DNA of 64,000 nt from the NCBI GenBank assembly GCA_028023455.1, contig JAQFVV010006312.1, positions 1,800,001-1,864,000 of the forward strand, written 5' to 3'. Origin of the DNA: Epiperipatus broadwayi (taxonomy: Eukaryota > Onychophora > Udeonychophora > Euonychophora > Peripatidae). Positions 12,795 through 25,042 of the stretch are shown here, piece after piece (within the stretch, counting starts at the first letter, position 1; each line of letters starts with the position of its first letter). Position numbers and translations under genes: made by a program. A model generated the notes under the pieces. That model searched no databases, had not been told where the DNA came from, and saw nothing but the letters and a program-made list of their open reading frames with translations.

Positions 12795-15700
12795 ATGATG
12801 ATAAAAATAGGATCAGTTAATGTCAGAGGATTAAACTCTGTTGAAAAAAACTATAAACTTAGAAAATGGATTAACATTATCCAACCACATATAATTGAAC
12901 TACTGGAGACAAAGATATATAATAAATCACAAACAGATCCATCTAAGCTCTATGACAATCAAGGCTATTCTTTGTTTTCCAGAGCCGCATTCTCACCATT
13001 GGCTGGGACAGGAATTGTGATAACCAAAACATGCCCATTCAGCTCATTTAAAATATTACATATTGATGCACACATGCTAATTATTAATCTATATCATAAA
13101 AGAATAATGCTTAACATAGTATATCTGTATATTCCTCCAGGTGATACAATTATAAATAACCTCATACATATACTAAACACAAAGTTTGCATCGTCAATAC
13201 ATCCCATAATACTAATGGGAGATTTTAATATGTCATACAGTAAATTTGTTACAAAATGGTTACACAGGCTGGCTTTTTCTCTCATGTCTGGAGAAGGTTT
13301 TCTTCCACAAAACTCTGTTTCATTCAACAATGGCAGATTCTCTTCTCTGATTGATCTTGTGTTTTATTCACCAGCGCTGCATCATATGATCAAAATACTA
13401 CTAATAAACTCATCCTTCTAAGATCATTCAGCTGTGATGGTTTGTCTTAAAAATGATTTTTCATATAGACCCACAGTTACTACAGGCAAAACTATTAGAA
13501 TATTACTTCCAGCTCAAACTAAGGAATATCTCTTTTCAGAGATATACATATCAATATTCAAAATTCGTGACATGGATTTGGACCCAGTTCAGAGATGGAT
13601 TTCCTTCGTAAACATAATCTTGTACACAATTGTAATTACAAGAAACCAACCCCCCTTCAAGGATTTTGGCTCTTGCAGATGATCTGCATAAAAGAATAAC
13701 ACTTAGTGCTTCCACCGCAGAAGGCTGTACAAATGTTGTAGCCCTTAGAAAAGCTTATTGGTCGGCATGTGTTTTGCTCAGGGAATACTTGGCAATAAAG
13801 AAGAAAAAGGTATTCCTGAGTCAGACCCATATATGGTTTAGACAGTACATTCACTGGACTCTAGGTCAAGCTCCAACAAACCAGGTTCCATCGGCTATCA
13901 AAGTAGAAGGGCAAACCATTGCAGGAGATAATATGCTAGAACCACTCTACTCATTCTACAAACACAACCTGCAAAGAGGGGAATTTTTTCAACCTCCGGC
14001 TTACTTTCTTGGCCCACCAGAAGATAATATAGCCTTTGTTCCAAGAGATTTTGAAGAAAAGTTGTATTAAATATCAAACTCATGTCATCCAGGAATACAT
14101 AAAATACCTTGCTTTGTATACAAGCACTTAAGTCATTTCACAGTAAAATATCTAGAAGATTTAGCCAACTTCCTAACCCAGAGAATTTATCACATTCATG
14201 GGCTCTACCCCATCTCAGTGGTTCCATTTATTAAGAAGAAGGAAAACATAACCACTTTACAAAATCTCAGACCTATATCAATGAGCCCACTTGGTATCAA
14301 GATTCTGGAGTCAATAATTAAAGACAGAATTGAGCCCTACATTCTGCCATATTTGTCAAAAAATCAGTTCGCAAGGAAGGGATCTTCTACTGGGCAAGCG
14401 GCTTTTCTATATAAGACAGTGATTGACATAGTCAGAAATAACAAAAGGTACGGACCTGTTGTAGTTCTACTGGACATCAAATTACCATTTGATATGGTAC
14501 CAATTAATATCTTAATTAATATGCTAGCAGACACATCCCAGAGCACTAATCTACTTGATTACAAATCTTCTTTTAAGTAGAGAAATTCATATAACTCTTA
14601 GTGGGAAATATGCACCATCCTTCACTCCATTTAACTCCATCCCACAAGGTTCACCATTAAGTGCTCTTCTATTCACCTTCTATATTAATCCTCTCCTTAA
14701 AGCAATTGAAAGTGAAATGATTGGAATATTCATACCCGCAATGAAGACTAATGTCACATGTGTTGCATACATGGATGATATTACTGTCTTTCTGCCCACC
14801 AAAAAACAAATACCAACACTAATTAAAATTCTTAATAACTACTCAGCAGAATATAAACTAGAGTTTAATCTACATAAATCCAGCACTTGGTCCATATGCA
14901 CTGGACACCAACAAGACCAATACTTTAAAGGAAAACCAGGTCCATTCCTGGGATTTCCATTCCATTTAAGCAACTCTGAAATGCATTCACAGATACAGAG
15001 GAAATTAATGAATAAATCTGAGAATATAACTAATTCTCTATCCAAATCATACATGTTGCTCTATGCCAAAGTCACTCTCTTCAATCTCTTAATAATAACA
15101 AGAGTTACATATACACCCATAATAATATACACAAAAGCGTTTATAGCAAAAATTTATTCAATGTGTAGAAAATTATTGTGGAAAAAAAAAATAGTGCCAA
15201 TATCCTTAAGAAAAATCCTGAACCCTCTATCTCGAAATGGACTAGGCCTACATTCAATCAACATTTTTCAAATTCAAAAAACATTTAATCTAATATCATC
15301 ATGCACCAAAATTTTCCCCTATCTAGAAATTGCACTCAAAATCACACCCACAGACAAAACACCACCTACAAATAACTTCTGGAATAAGCTAATTTTTTCA
15401 CTATTAAGCATCCCCAATCTTACATCCCCCCCCCTATGGACAAAATGAAATACTGGGAGGTTTACTCAGTCTGCAACCCCCCTTCCAATGATAACGGGAA
15501 AACTTATTAAACTTAACAAATAAACAGGTGACCAAAAACTTATTTGGTCATTGGAGCCAAAATTCTATGATTTCCTCATAAAACTAAATCTTGATGCACT
15601 TCCAACTCTTTACTTCTGTAGATATAAAAGGAACTGTACCAATATTGAAGATATTTGCAAGCTTTGTCAAAGAGAACCAGAAACCCTATCACACTTATTA

Positions 15701-16006
15701 TTCACATGCCCCAGATACAATAATATCCGTTGGGACATTCCAAAAATTTTTAAAAACAAGGCTTACGGAATACAAACACTTCTCAATTCCTTTGAAAAGG
15801 GTATTTATGGACTCATCCATGCTAGCACATTTGTGTTATACTCACTATGGTGTACCAGATGTACACTTATGTATGAACCGGACATGAAACAATATAACAC
15901 ATTTAGAAACAAAATTGATATCATACGCACTAGGGATGAAAAAATTTCATCGTCTAACATTTTTTCAGACACCTGGTCAATAATGCTACTTCGCTCTAAT
16001 TTATAA
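12795..16006 (+). pseudogene. ORF2 endonuclease/reverse transcriptase of L1-like element, broken
   Basis: It starts 39 nt after the ORF1 stop. The AP-type endonuclease (12795-13480) shows GSVNVRGLNS, ELLETK, MGDFNMS and, straddling an in-frame stop at 13419, the terminal DHSAV motif. A frameshift near 13670 leads into the linker (13666-14070). A stop at 14068 interrupts the same frame, which continues with SNSCHPGIHKIPCFVYKHL. Reverse transcriptase follows: PFIKKKE, LRPISM, LLDIKLPFD, then after a frameshift near 14560 SIPQGSPLSALLF and the catalytic YMDD (VAYMDDITVF) at about 14767-14800. After a stop at 15446 the same frame carries CKLCQREPETLSHLLFTCP, the C-terminal zinc-finger-like motif of L1-type ORF2. 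The protein nicks the target and reverse transcribes from it. At least three stops or shifts make it non-functional. Confidence 0.92.
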
Positions 16007-16057
16007 AAAGACTCACCATCACCAAAGAAATAGATCACCAGGATTTAAAAAAAAAAA

Positions 16058-16087
16058 GGAAAGAAAGGGGGGAGGGAAGGGGGAGGT
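16058..16087 (+). other. G-rich purine tract in element 3' UTR
   Basis: A purine-only run with G blocks of 6, 3, 5 and 2 within about 30 bases, downstream of the ORF2 stop. Polypurine G-rich tracts that can form G-quadruplexes are a known feature of L1 3' UTRs. Folding is inferred, and the fourth G run is short. Confidence 0.55.
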
Positions 16088-16221
16088 AAAAGAGATGAAA
16101 AATGTACCCATTAATATATGTAAATTGTTATAAACTGATGTAACGATCAGGAGAATGGTAAGCCCTGATCAAAATTGTTATTTTCCTTTTTTTTCTTCCT
16201 TTTTTTGTACATTTATAAACC

Positions 16222-16239
16222 AATAAAGCCTATTGAAAC
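16222..16239 (+). terminator. polyadenylation signal at element 3' end
   Basis: AATAAA at 16222-16227 lies 12 bases before the last base of the element, as fixed by the target duplication. Confidence 0.6.
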
Positions 16240-16255
16240 TATTAATCTCTAATTA
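16240..16255. repeat. target-site duplication, right copy
   Basis: Identical to 11043-11058; see the left copy. Confidence 0.9.
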
Positions 16256-18689
16256 TTAAAAAACTTGGTTATATGTCAATCGTAATCCTTAAACATCCTT
16301 ATATGTAAATTAATATCCTGCACTTAACATTTATGAGTGATGATGATCAATTAAAATGATAGAGTCAAGAGAAGAAAAAAATATATAATAATATTGATAA
16401 TAATAACTCTGAAACCGAATATGATATATTTATTAACACTCTTCCTTTTTTTTTTTTATAAATCAAATTTACTAATTATACAATTGACTGATTATTATTA
16501 TTATATTAATTAAATTTAGAATTAATACAAAAAATTTATATATGCATAACTAAATAAACTTCTATACAAATTTGTCATTTTTGATATTTTAAAATAAGCT
16601 GGCTTAAAATGACATAAAAAAATTCTATAAATGCTCATTCAAAATTTTCCCTATTTATTATATGTCATAAAGGCAAATTTCATTTATGTAATGTGTATGT
16701 TCTTTTTCCACTTCCATACATGTGTAAAACCCTGCTCTTATATTTTTCTACCTTAAAATAACTATGTCTAACCTATTTTCACTGAATGGTATAAGCAGTT
16801 ATACATACACACATACTCGGTGATATGTGAACATTATATATTATGTTAAAATGTGTTCCCTTATATAAGGGATGGATACATAAATCACATATATAAAAAA
16901 AATATTATTGCAACTTTGAGCAAAAAAAAATACATTATATCAAATTTAATATGCAAAAATAAATATAAAAAAAACATTATAAAGCATATGTTGATAAGGT
17001 TGCTCAATTAACACAATAAAGAAAAAACAACAATAAAAAGACATTTTATTATTACAATATATTAAAAAAAAAATCAAAATAATAAAAAAATTAAGTTTAA
17101 TGAATTTTAAATTAGGTGTGTGTATTGCCATGTATTATTAAGAATCATAATCACTAAACAAACTCTTAATGTATATATATTAAAAGGAGAAAAAAAATAA
17201 AATGCTTTGACTTTAGAAATTACAGTTTACTTTTAATAAGTAAATAAGAAAATTTGATAATTAAATTTAAAATTTACTCGATCCATTTTCATTTCTTATT
17301 AAGTCCCAGGCTTTAAATTTTCAGACTGCTTTCCTATTTATAGCTTCCACAGGTTGGTTTGGATTGTTTCTACCATTTTTTAAAAAAAGTTATTGCCGAT
17401 ACTTTTAGATAAATATGAATTGGTTGGTTTACTTGATCCTACTATTTTAAAATGAGTTATTGTAGATACTTCTTGATAAATATGAATTGGTTGTCCTTTT
17501 TTTTCCTCTTCTCCCTCCATTCAGAAATGGTGATCCTTTAATAGGCCAGGAGACAAAAAAGAAGCCTCTCAGATAGCAACTGTGGTTGGTTTGAATTTGG
17601 CCATTCTTTGTTTTTTTTTATAGACTGGTATACGAGTCCACAGATAGATCAGTGACTTAACCCATAATGTGAGATTTCAAACAGAAACAGTGAGTTTAGC
17701 ATGGCAAATTCATTGTATTATACACAGCCCAAAAATATATTAATACCATTTTTACATAATTTTCAATAACTTCCTCCAAGAAATTAAATTTTGTTCCATT
17801 TCTTTATATTAATCTTGATGTGAGCTGCTTTATATAGGTGCACATATTTCCTTATGCTGACTTCAGAGCAACAAAGATTTACATATTCATTTCCTGAACT
17901 TTTTTAAAGAAAATAATACAACAGTTAATTCTAAGTTTATAAGAAACAGACAAAAAAACTGAATGGCTCTCAACTTCTCAATATTGTTAACTCATTGCTT
18001 TCCAATTCTTTAACCTTTAATTGCCTTCATCTTTTAGTTTAAAATTTAAAACAACTGCATATTTCTTTTAACTTTAAGACAACTTTAACAACTGCCATTT
18101 ACTGTCAACACTGACCATTGTTAACTCACTTTTTTCTAAAAAAATGCCTCTCAATATTGTTTCACTCATTTTTATATTCCAAATTTCTGATCAAAGAAAC
18201 TAAAATCTAACAAAAATAATTGTGATTTTGGAGATAGCAATCAAATCTCACAAGTTGATGGTCTTTAGCAATTAATAAGAAGATTAATAATTATATTTAT
18301 TCTGTATACAGCATTTCTCTTTCTCTCCTTGAGATAATCTAAGATCCAGATACCAGAGTTTGTAATCTAAAGTCAATAAAGACTTGTGTAAAATGTTTTT
18401 AGATTTACCCAGCTGTGCGTTTATTCTTTCATACTCCTTTCTACACGTGTGCTTAGTTTATCTATTAATCTACTGATTGTTTTTACATCTTCCTTCCTAA
18501 TCTGTTTTAATTTACAGAAATAAAACTAAATAACTGAATATATTATTTATTTAATAATAAAAAAATAATATATTAAATATAATTTATAACATTCTTTCCA
18601 TTCACTACAAGCTATTAATCTGTCATTTATATATAATACTTGCACGCATAAATCTATATGTAAAAGAATTTTTTTTTTAATTAAAGAAA
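16256..18689. other. non-coding AT-rich DNA with a short tandem duplication
   Basis: No exon is supported. Within 17385-17500 a unit of about 80 bp is duplicated in tandem: GTTATTG..GATACTT.T followed by GATAAATATGAATTGGTTG occurs twice with a few mismatches. The stretch is probably intergenic or an upstream intron of the aminopeptidase gene. Confidence 0.45.
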
Positions 18690-18915
18690 TATATATATGT
18701 GTGTGGAAAATGAGGACACATATGTACAATATATATATATATGATGTCTGGGAGATGATCTGGTAGGTATGAAATATGTATATTGGAAATCATTTATTTT
18801 TTTCACATGTGTGATCCATGTGTATTGGTTGTATGAGATAGAGCAGATAGATGAAGGGAGTGTGAAAGTTTGTGTTCAAGTTCCTTATGGTTACATCTAA
18901 ACTCCAAGTATATAA
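18690..18915 (+). repeat. dispersed repeat A (SINE-like), copy 2
   Basis: Opposite orientation to copy 1: GAGATGATCTGG, a TATTGGAAATCATTTATTTTT block, CACATGTGTGATC, GTATGAGATAGA, and at its end GTGTGAAAGTTTGTGTTCAAGTTCC, which carries the B-box-like motif. It is diverged from the 34-35 kb copies. Confidence 0.6.
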
Positions 18916-19867
18916 ATTATACATATATTCAATCAAATAGTATTTTTTATTAAAGTTGTTACTGAAAAATTTTGTCAATTTTTTTAAAAAACTCTGAAAG
19001 TATTCTATCTGCTCTTATGGCTTTTTTGGCTTAAGACTACTAAATACATATTTAAATTTCCCAAAATGTTCTGCTTTCAGTTGATTAATATAAAGAAATA
19101 ATTGCAAAACAGAAATGACCAATCTTGAGTTTGCAAGTCTGATATATAAGAATGGAAATCTTAGCAATAAAAGAGGTAGTTCTTTTGAGGTGTTTGTACA
19201 ATCATCAGGCCTAGATAAAACTTTGTTTTTTCATGATCTCTACTTTTTTTATCTAGCATAATTTTATGAGTTTGTTGCAATTTACAGATGCTGTAAGTAA
19301 TCTAATCTTATTATTTTAGTAAATGTTTAGACAATTTAAATAATGTTGTTAATATAGATGAGCATTATTCATCTATATGTTTGTTTTAATATTATTTACT
19401 TTTTGTTTATCATATGTCTGTTATTACATAAACATTATTTTATAGATTGAGCACAAGTTTTTAATAATACAAATTAATATGTTTATTTATAAATCTTAGA
19501 TAGGGCAATCAGACAATAGAAATATATATAAGTTGGTACACTTGTTAATATATTTTATATTGTAATGTCAAAATATTTTTATAAAAAGAAATATGCTTAT
19601 ATTGTTGTATACTGACAAAATCATTTAAAATTATTTTAAAAAATATATGTTTATTAAATATATTAACAAAATTGATAACAAAAATCAAAACAATTTAATC
19701 ATTTCAAAAACTCCATTTTCCCTCTGAGATTCTTTATTGGAGAAGAATATACTTAAAATATACATTTATGTTTATATGCAAATACTATAATCTCTTCCTT
19801 TTTAGTTAATTAATTATTATATCCTAGACCAGTATAAATTTGTTTTATAATATATAATTCATTATAG
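18916..19867. other. upstream sequence, probably intron of the aminopeptidase gene
   Basis: No exon seen. The next exon begins with a split codon, so an upstream exon and intron must exist, but I could not place the upstream exon in this window. Confidence 0.45.
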
Positions 19868-20009
19868 GTATCTGGTTTCTTCCAAGTTTCAACCAACATA
19901 TGCTCGTAGAGCATTCCCATGCTTTGATGAACCTGGATTTAAATCAAATTATTCCATTTCTATTATCCACGATATTAATCTTGAAGCATTATCAAATATG
20001 CCAGTTAAG
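19868..20009 (+). CDS. M1-family aminopeptidase, internal exon
   Basis: The acceptor TTATAG|G is at 19867/19868 and the donor AAG|GTAAG at 20009/20010. The 142-nt exon starts with one base of a split codon and ends between codons. It reads [20 protein letters not shown], then [12 protein letters not shown] and [20 protein letters not shown] and ALSNMP are hallmarks of the N-terminal beta domain of M1 zinc aminopeptidases (aminopeptidase N/A, ERAP and insulin-regulated types). These enzymes remove N-terminal residues from peptides, usually as type II membrane ectoenzymes. The GAMEN and HEXXH(18)E catalytic motifs are encoded further downstream and were not found. The exact subfamily cannot be decided from two exons. 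Confidence 0.93.
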
Positions 20010-21015
20010 GTAAGAATGTTAAGTGCCAAAAAAATAGATATTAAAAAACAGCTGATGTTAAAATAAACTTTTTCTAAAAGTTAAATCAGACTAAAATGTA
20101 GAGTTAGCTTTTTTAGTTATTTACTACTGACTGTTATCTTCAATGAAAAAGAGAAATATATTGTACTACTGGCTTAATACTTAGATATTTTGCTTAAGCA
20201 GCTTTTGAGTTGCAGCCTATCTTAAAACATCTTTATGCTCTGGATAGAATTATGGTTTGGTTGTAGTCATGATTGGGAATACATAACTGCTGAGCTATTC
20301 TGTTCAAAAATTCAAATTCTGTTACTTTTCTAAGCTTTGCTTTTATTTCTAAAAATTTTTATTGAAAAAATTTGATATTTGTTTTTGTATTTATTTAATG
20401 GCCTGTCTTCATAATTTATATATTTGTATTTCAAATTTGCACATGTCTATTCATCTGCAAAACAAAGTGGTTTCTTCTTTATAACCTAATGTTAAATGCA
20501 TTTTTGGTGAAGGTTTTCATAATCATAGCCCTTTTAAATTAACTATTGTTGCTGCTTTACTTATACTGTAATTATGCATGCATATTTCATTTGTTAGATA
20601 GTTGTAGCTCTTATCTTTTTTGTTTACTAGTTTCTATGGTTAGCAATAAGGCATGCCTCATTGACCTTTCTTTTTCTGTCATTGTATTCCATACACACTA
20701 GATTGGCTGTTTGTGGATCATTGAAAGATATTATTTGATTGTTTAGCAAATTAGCCATTGAATTGGTAGATGAAAATCATTTCTGCATTACATTGTTGAA
20801 GAGATATTTGTTGAATTGTGGACTGACTTTTAAAATTTCTAAAAAAAATTATTAGAGATAGTAGTAAAACAATAACAAGTATTAATTTTCTTTATGTGCA
20901 TATTACTACTATTGTTTTTTTTGGAGGAGGGAGGTTATGTTGAAAGACAGCAATAATATAAAAATTTACTAAAAAAATAGTAAAGAAATCTAAATGTGCA
21001 GTTGTCAGTATAAAA

Positions 21016-21017
<2 letters not shown>
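20010..21017. other. intron sequence, nothing recognised
   Basis: AT-rich, with no repeat domain or RNA gene visible. Confidence 0.5.

Positions 21018-21111
<94 letters not shown>
21018..21111. repeat. (ATT)n microsatellite, 5' flank of CR1-like copy
   Basis: About 31 uninterrupted ATT units. It abuts the truncated 5' end of the retrotransposon and is on the same strand and register as the array at its 3' end. Confidence 0.95.
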
Positions 21112-22934
21112 GAAATTATTAAAAGGAAATCATTTCATCATCGTAAATATTGGAAAACTAAGAACTTAAATTATTATAACAATTTTATTAATTATAGAAG
21201 ATTGTCAAAGGTTATATATTATAGAGATTTTCAAAAATTTATACAAAACACTGAAAATCATATTTCTGATAATCCTTTGCAATTTTGGTCTCTGGTTAAG
21301 GTTTTAGGTATTACAAAAAAAAAATTACAGAGTAATAATTCTAATCTAGCCACAGATGATTTTTCTCATTATTTCTCAGAGCTTTTTAAACAATCTCAGT
21401 CTTTTACTAATTTAACTGAAAATAATGATCTAGTTGAAGAAAGAATAACACGTGATTCATTTATTGAATCTGATGTTGTTTTTGCCATTAAGCAGCTTAA
21501 ATTACATTCTAGTGTGGGCCTTGACAATATTCCAGCTTTCATTTATAAAGGATGTGCTGAATACATTGCTTCTCCTCTTTTGCATATTTTTAATTGCTCT
21601 TTAGCAAATGGTACTTTTCCTACATCCCTTAAAATTGCTAAAGTTGTTCCTATTTTTAAGAAAGGATCTAGAGATTTGGTAAGTGACTATAGGCCTATTT
21701 CAATTCTACACACTGTTGCTCGAATATTTGAAAGATGTTTATATAATAAAATTATCTTGGATGTCTCTAAGGTTTTGGCACCAGAGCAGCATGGATTTTT
21801 GCCTAATAGGTCCATTGAGACAAATTTGCTAACTATTTTTGATCACATTTCAAATTCAATTGAGAATCAATCTAGGTTAGATGTTGTTTATTTTGACATG
21901 TCCAGGGCTTTTGATAGAGTTAATCATAAAATTCTTCTTCCGAAGCTTTGTAGGTTAGGTTTTTCAAATTATTAATTAATTGGTTTAACTCTTTTCTTAA
22001 GGATAGAATGTCTTGTGTGAGGTTTAATAATAAATTGTCATTACCATATTATTGCTTCACTGGGGTGCCTCAAGGCAGTGTTCTTGCACCTTTATTATTT
22101 AATGTATACATTGATGACCTAAAAACATGCATTAAATTTTCACATCTTCTATGTTATGCAGATGATTGCAAAATTTTTAGGCATATTTATTCTACTAATG
22201 ACTGTTTTTTACTTCAAAGTGATATAGATAATTTCTTGAATTGGTGCGAATGTAATTATATAGATATAAATATGGATAAGTGCTCCATTGTCTCTTACTC
22301 TAGAAAATCTGAAATTTTAAGGTTTTCCTACTATATTGGTGATTCTAAAATTATAACAAATGATCATCAAAAAGATTTAGGAATAATATTTTCCAATAAT
22401 GGGTCTTTTCATAATCACATTAATTTTATGGTGAATAAATCTCTTAAAATTATAGGAGCTATTTACAGATATGGAAAAGCATTTAATAAATTTACAAAGA
22501 TTAAACTTTTTATATCCTTAGTTCTTCCCATCTTGGAGTATGGTTCAATTATATGGAGTCCTCATAACAGTACAGATATCATAAGAATTCAGTCTGTTTT
22601 TGACAAATTTGCAAAATTGAATAGTTTAGGTAATGAACACTATATTGATTTACTGCTGAGACGAAAAACAAGAGATCTCAAGCTTTTTCATAAATTTATT
22701 TCCCAGAATATTTCTGTATCTAATTTGCTTTCTAATTTAGGTATTAAGAAACAGAATTATAATACTCGTACTCACAATATTTTTGAACTGAAAATTTGTA
22801 AATCTGATGTATTAAGATTTTCCCCTTTATTTCGTTTACCTAGAACTTATAACAAAGATTTTGGTAATGATGATGTTTTTAATCTGGATTTTAAACAATT
22901 CACTAAGGTCCTCATAAAAAAATATTATCCTTAA
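21112..22934 (+). pseudogene. CR1/jockey-like ORF2 reverse transcriptase fragment, frameshifted
   Basis: There is no start codon because the copy is truncated. RT blocks in order: KQLKLHSSVGLDNIP, VVPIFKKGSRD, DYRPISILHTVARIFE, EQHGFLPNRS, VYFDMSRAFDRVNH. A one-base shift near 21970 follows, and the other frame continues WFNSFLKDRMSC, GVPQGSVLAPLLF and the catalytic YADD (LLCYADDCKIF) at about 22147-22180. Next come KDLGIIFSNNGSFHNHI and the C-terminal domain with ILEYGSIIWSPHN, stopping at 22932. These are the fingers, palm and thumb motifs of jockey-superfamily non-LTR RTs. Only the truncation and one frameshift disable it, so the insertion is fairly young. Confidence 0.92.
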
Positions 22935-23111
22935 TTTCATGTGATATATTGCCCTTTTAATTATTTGTGCATTTTATTGTTTTTCTATTTTATTGGTATT
23001 TTTTTTTTTTTGCTTATTTAGATTTGTATATGATAATGAAATTACTGTGCAATCTATAATTGGCTAAATGCTGTTGATATGTACATTAAATAAAGAATTG
23101 AATTGAATTGA
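21112..23111 (+). mobile_element. 5'-truncated CR1/jockey-like retrotransposon
   Basis: About 2.0 kb. The 5' end falls inside ORF2 (linker between endonuclease and RT); the coding sequence is already open at the microsatellite edge (KRKSFHHRKYWKTKN). The 3' UTR is 22935-23100 and ends with AATAAA plus three GAATT repeats, then (ATT)n. Its last 75 bases resemble the fragment ending at 27977 (TGTGCAA...TAATTGGC.TTATGCTGTTG-like block). Short GAATT-type tails replace poly(A), as in CR1/L2-type elements. It is flanked on both sides by (ATT)n. Confidence 0.88.
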
Positions 23112-23355
<244 letters not shown>

Positions 23356-23848
23356 TTGACCAGTATAAATTATTGGTCATGATTTTTTCAGAAACTGCAG
23401 CTAAATGACAGGAAATTTACAAAGTAAAAAATATTTTTCTAAAGCATATGAGTGTAAAACATCTTATGATTTTTTTTATTAATAAACAAGCAATTACATT
23501 AAGAGATTTATGAAAGATTTAGACAATTATTTATTTATTAATCTATCAAATACACAAAATTGTTATATTTAATTCATTTTATGACTAAATTATCTATTAT
23601 CTAATTATGACTTTTCAAATAAGAACTTTCCATTATATTGAATTTATAATAAATGCATATATCAAACAATTTGAACTATGGTTTGTTGTTATTTTTTATA
23701 ACTACCCTCAAGAAATACAATTTTTGCTTTAAAAAATACTACAAGTTCATTATTGACAAAACTTTAATATTTATTTAGCAATAAGATATTATTAAAGTGT
23801 AAAAATCATAAATTCATTAATTTTAATAAAAAAATAAAATCCAATCCA
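23356..23848. other. intron sequence, nothing recognised
   Basis: Extremely AT-rich; no feature is supported. Confidence 0.5.
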
Positions 23849-24202
23849 ATATAAAACCATGTAATTTAAATTAAGATATAAATGTAGTAAAAATCTAATA
23901 TACATATATAAATTATTAATACATATTTTTGACTATTATTTCAGTAAACTTATATTGCTAGCAAACAAAATCAAATACAATATATAATCATACTATATAG
24001 TTATATATTTAATTAACAACAATCAAGTATATTATATTTGATTAGCGATAGTTGTAAAATATAGTTATAGCATGATTATATTTTTTATCTAAGATTTTGT
24101 TTATTCATAATAGTCAAAAATATATAATTATTAATTTATATATGTATATTAGATTAACTTTACATTTATATGACTCATTAATTTTGAGATATGGTTTTAT
24201 AT
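23849..24202. repeat. imperfect inverted repeat (foldback)
   Basis: The left arm (about 23849-24007) and right arm (about 24059-24202) are reverse complements with small indels. Paired anchors are ATATAAAACCAT / ATGGTTTTATAT, a TCTAATATACATATATAAATTA block and its complement, TTTTTGACTATTAT / ATAATAGTCAAAAA, and ATAATCAT.CTATA on both sides. The spacer is about 50 bp. Arms of about 150 bp are diverged, so this is an older foldback or MITE-like element. No ORF. Confidence 0.75.
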
Positions 24203-24489
24203 AAAATTGTTAAATATATTACTTTTAAGTTTATCTTTTCTAAAGAGTTATAGAAAATAACAGTGATACTAATTATTAAACTGCTTGAATCTTAAAAAAG
24301 AAAAAATGTATGTTAAAACATATCTATACAAGTACTTATTATATATTCTTAATACATCTCATATTGCAAGAAATATGTTAATTAAAAGATTATATTGTAT
24401 ATTAATTTTTAATTTTATTCAGTATTAAAAATTATATATTTTTTTCTTTATACAAAAACAAATGTAATATTTATATAATACGTGTTCAA

Positions 24490-24545
24490 ATCGGATTGTG
24501 TAAAAGTCCGAGTTCGAATTCCTTATATTACATTATATATATGCA
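24490..24545 (+). repeat. dispersed repeat A fragment with clear B box
   Basis: GTGTAAAAGTCCGAGTTCGAATTCC followed by TTATAT matches the terminal block of repeat A copies (for example 18880-18900 and 35565-35590). Here the box GAGTTCGAATTCC is closest to the Pol III B-box consensus. Confidence 0.5.
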
Positions 24546-24664
24546 GGTGTGTGTAAGCCTGTACAGTGTATTAAAGAAAATAATTAGAAAGTGGTAATTA
24601 AATTTAGTATTTATTTTAATGCTTATAATTATAAATTTATTTAAATGCACATTGATTACGTAAG

Positions 24665-25042
24665 TAATATTTACTAAGGCTGTAAACCTTAAGAATATGT
24701 GCATGAAAATGTGAAGGTAGGAACCTCTACAGGTCTTAACCACAAGTTTATGCTTTGGATGAAAAGAGGGGAACCCTTCTTTACTTCAACATACTTTTTA
24801 TATGCATAGATGAAGCTGAAGCAGTTAGACCTGAGAGCATGAAGATATTCAGTGAAGTATTTGAATATCTTCACACTCAAACCACTTCAGCTTCACCTAT
24901 TCATATAGAAAGTAGGTTGAAGTAAAGAAGGGTTCTCCTCTTTTCTTCCAAAGCATAAGCTTGTGGTTAAGACCTGTAGAGGTCCCTACCTTCACATTTT
25001 TACGCACAATATTCTTAAGGTTTACATCCTTAGTAAATATTA
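24665..25042. repeat. large inverted repeat with 10-nt loop
   Basis: The left arm 24665-24851 pairs with the right arm 24862-25042. Anchors are AATATTTACTAAGG and its complement at the outer ends, a GACCTCTACAGGTCTTAACC-type block (24723 and 24970 regions), AAGAAGGGTTC / GAACCCTTCTT, and GAAGATATTCA / TGAATATCTTC at the centre. Mismatches are few, with one small indel near the centre. The composition is less AT-rich than the flanks, suggesting a copied foldback element. A transcript would form a stem of about 180 bp. Confidence 0.88.

Larger units (their letters stand above)
11059..16239 (+). mobile_element. full-length L1-like non-LTR retrotransposon
   Basis: An element of about 5.2 kb with all expected parts: a 215-bp 5' UTR (11059-11273), ORF1 with CCHC knuckles, ORF2 with AP-type endonuclease, reverse transcriptase and a C-terminal Cys-His motif. 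Its 3' UTR has a purine/G-rich tract and AATAAA close to the end. Perfect 16-bp duplications flank it, so the ends are certain. ORF1 with zinc knuckles and the NVRGLNS-type endonuclease start point to the L1/Tx1 side of the L1 superfamily. The 3' end lacks a clear poly(A) tail. Both ORFs carry frameshifts or stops, so this copy is not autonomous, although the intact duplication says the insertion is not ancient. Confidence 0.92.
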
